Positions 16,203 to 16,716 of a stretch of 16,716 nt of DNA are shown here, in pieces (positions within the stretch are counted from its first letter, which is position 1; each line of letters starts with the position of its first letter). This stretch comes from Ophiosphaerella korrae (Eukaryota; Ascomycota; Dothideomycetes; Pleosporales; Phaeosphaeriaceae). The notes beneath the pieces were generated by a model. The model saw only the letters and a list, made by a program, of their open reading frames with translations, made no database searches and was not told the origin of the DNA. The position numbers and the translations under genes were made by a program. The stretch lies in assembly GCA_028456385.1 (NCBI GenBank), contig JALNQF010000687.1, forward strand, positions 1 to 16,716, given 5' to 3'.

Positions 16203-16716
16203 ATAGTACTTATTTTTTACTTTTTTAAGTATCTACTAATAATTCTATAGGTTAGCTTTAAGTTCTTATATATTTTTACTTACTAAGTAGCCTTTCTATT
16301 TTACTAGCTACTCTTAGAGAAACTATATACTTTAGAAGGTATTACGTCCTATTTCTTAATATCCCTATAAGTCTTTAACTTTAAACTTATTATCTTCCTC
16401 TTTCTAATATTAGAATTATTATTTTACTAGTATTTTTACTTTAGCTAGCTCTAGTAAGCTTATATAGAACTTAGGGTATACTTTAGTATCTTTAAGTAGT
16501 TCTAGTATTTTTATTACTAGCTTATTATCTTCTTTAACTAAAAATAGTCTAACCTTAATATAGTCTAGTTTCTTACTAAGTTACTCTATTTATAGATTCT
16601 TTATATAATAATATACTTTATCTCTTTCTTTTAGCTAAAGTACTATTTTTTATTTTTAATTAATATATAAAATACTTTATTTCTAAGCTTTTTTTAGTTT
16701 TTATCTTATCTTATTA
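16203..16716 (-). pseudogene. pol: Element P: integrase C-terminus and chromodomain (minus strand)
   Basis: One minus-strand frame runs in from beyond the window. The GPY/F domain that ends chromovirus integrases lies at about 16440-16640: KKLD just inside, then a stretch ending SLLELA (16440-16460) where the family has SLLEPA. The chromodomain follows at 16203-16388: KFKVKDL at its start (16371-16388) and LVK-stop-KGY at 16287-16307, the classic LVKWKGY with Trp changed to TAG. Many other TAG/TAA codons sit at likely Gln/Trp sites. The sequence differs clearly from the chromodomains of B and F (LVK-stop-IEI there), so P is another lineage. It is inactive, but its GPY/F domain is unusually free of stops. 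Confidence 0.85.

Noticed and set aside
1..16716. Mitochondrial, plastid or apicomplexan origin suggested by the very low G+C
   Set aside because: No organelle genes, rRNA or tRNA are seen. The coding relics are Ty3/Gypsy gag-pol with chromodomains and CpA-biased mutation, which fits a RIP-active fungal nucleus.

Overview
This window looks like an AT-rich, gene-free block from the nuclear genome of a filamentous ascomycete (Pezizomycotina). It is built of nested Ty3/Gypsy chromovirus-type LTR retrotransposons that have been destroyed by repeat-induced point mutation (RIP). Sampled lines have about 15-20% G+C, CA and TG dinucleotides are scarce, and TA is everywhere. Old Gln and Trp codons read as TAA/TAG, and zinc-binding Cys/His codons read as Tyr. 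The exact species cannot be told from the sequence. I found no intact host gene, tRNA, rRNA or CRISPR array.

Layout, left to right. Positions 1-1100 hold element A (+), the 3' end of a retrotransposon: an integrase fragment, a deletion scar and a 403-bp LTR. Positions 1101-3678 hold element B (+): pol from just after RNase H through integrase and chromodomain, a 3' untranslated region, and a 456-bp 3' LTR. Positions 3679-5171 hold the gag C-terminal/pre-protease half of element M (-). Positions 5172-12218 hold element F (+), the only complete one (7,047 bp): 5' LTR, gag, protease, RT, RNase H, integrase, chromodomain, 3' region and 3' LTR. F sits in the gag of M with a 5-bp target duplication (atatt at 5167-5171 and 12219-12223). 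Positions 12224-13213 hold the other half of M: gag N-terminus, leader and 5' LTR on the minus strand. Positions 13214-13416 are unassigned. Position 13417 to about 14570 is element N (+): 5' LTR, leader and gag N-terminus, then cut off. Positions 14570-15430 are palindromes, short tandem repeats and unassigned DNA. Positions 15431-16716 hold element P (-), a different chromovirus seen from its 3' side (integrase C-terminal GPY/F domain, then chromodomain), which continues beyond the window.

How it fits together: M is the oldest. F inserted into M, B appears to have inserted into M, and A into B. A, B, F, M and N share LTR termini (TGTTAT...TATTACA type, now partly TATTAT...ATTATA) and belong to one family with subfamilies; P is a separate lineage. 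None of these genes can work now: every reading frame has many stops, and key residues are changed in gag zinc knuckles, protease and RT.

I do not see a new functional system. The points most worth checking are: (1) a G+C-richer, RIP-poor segment replacing the second half of F's 5' LTR (5484-5640), not matched in its 3' LTR; (2) a possible antisense reading frame conserved between B and F in the 3' region; and (3) a palindrome and minisatellite cluster between N and P.
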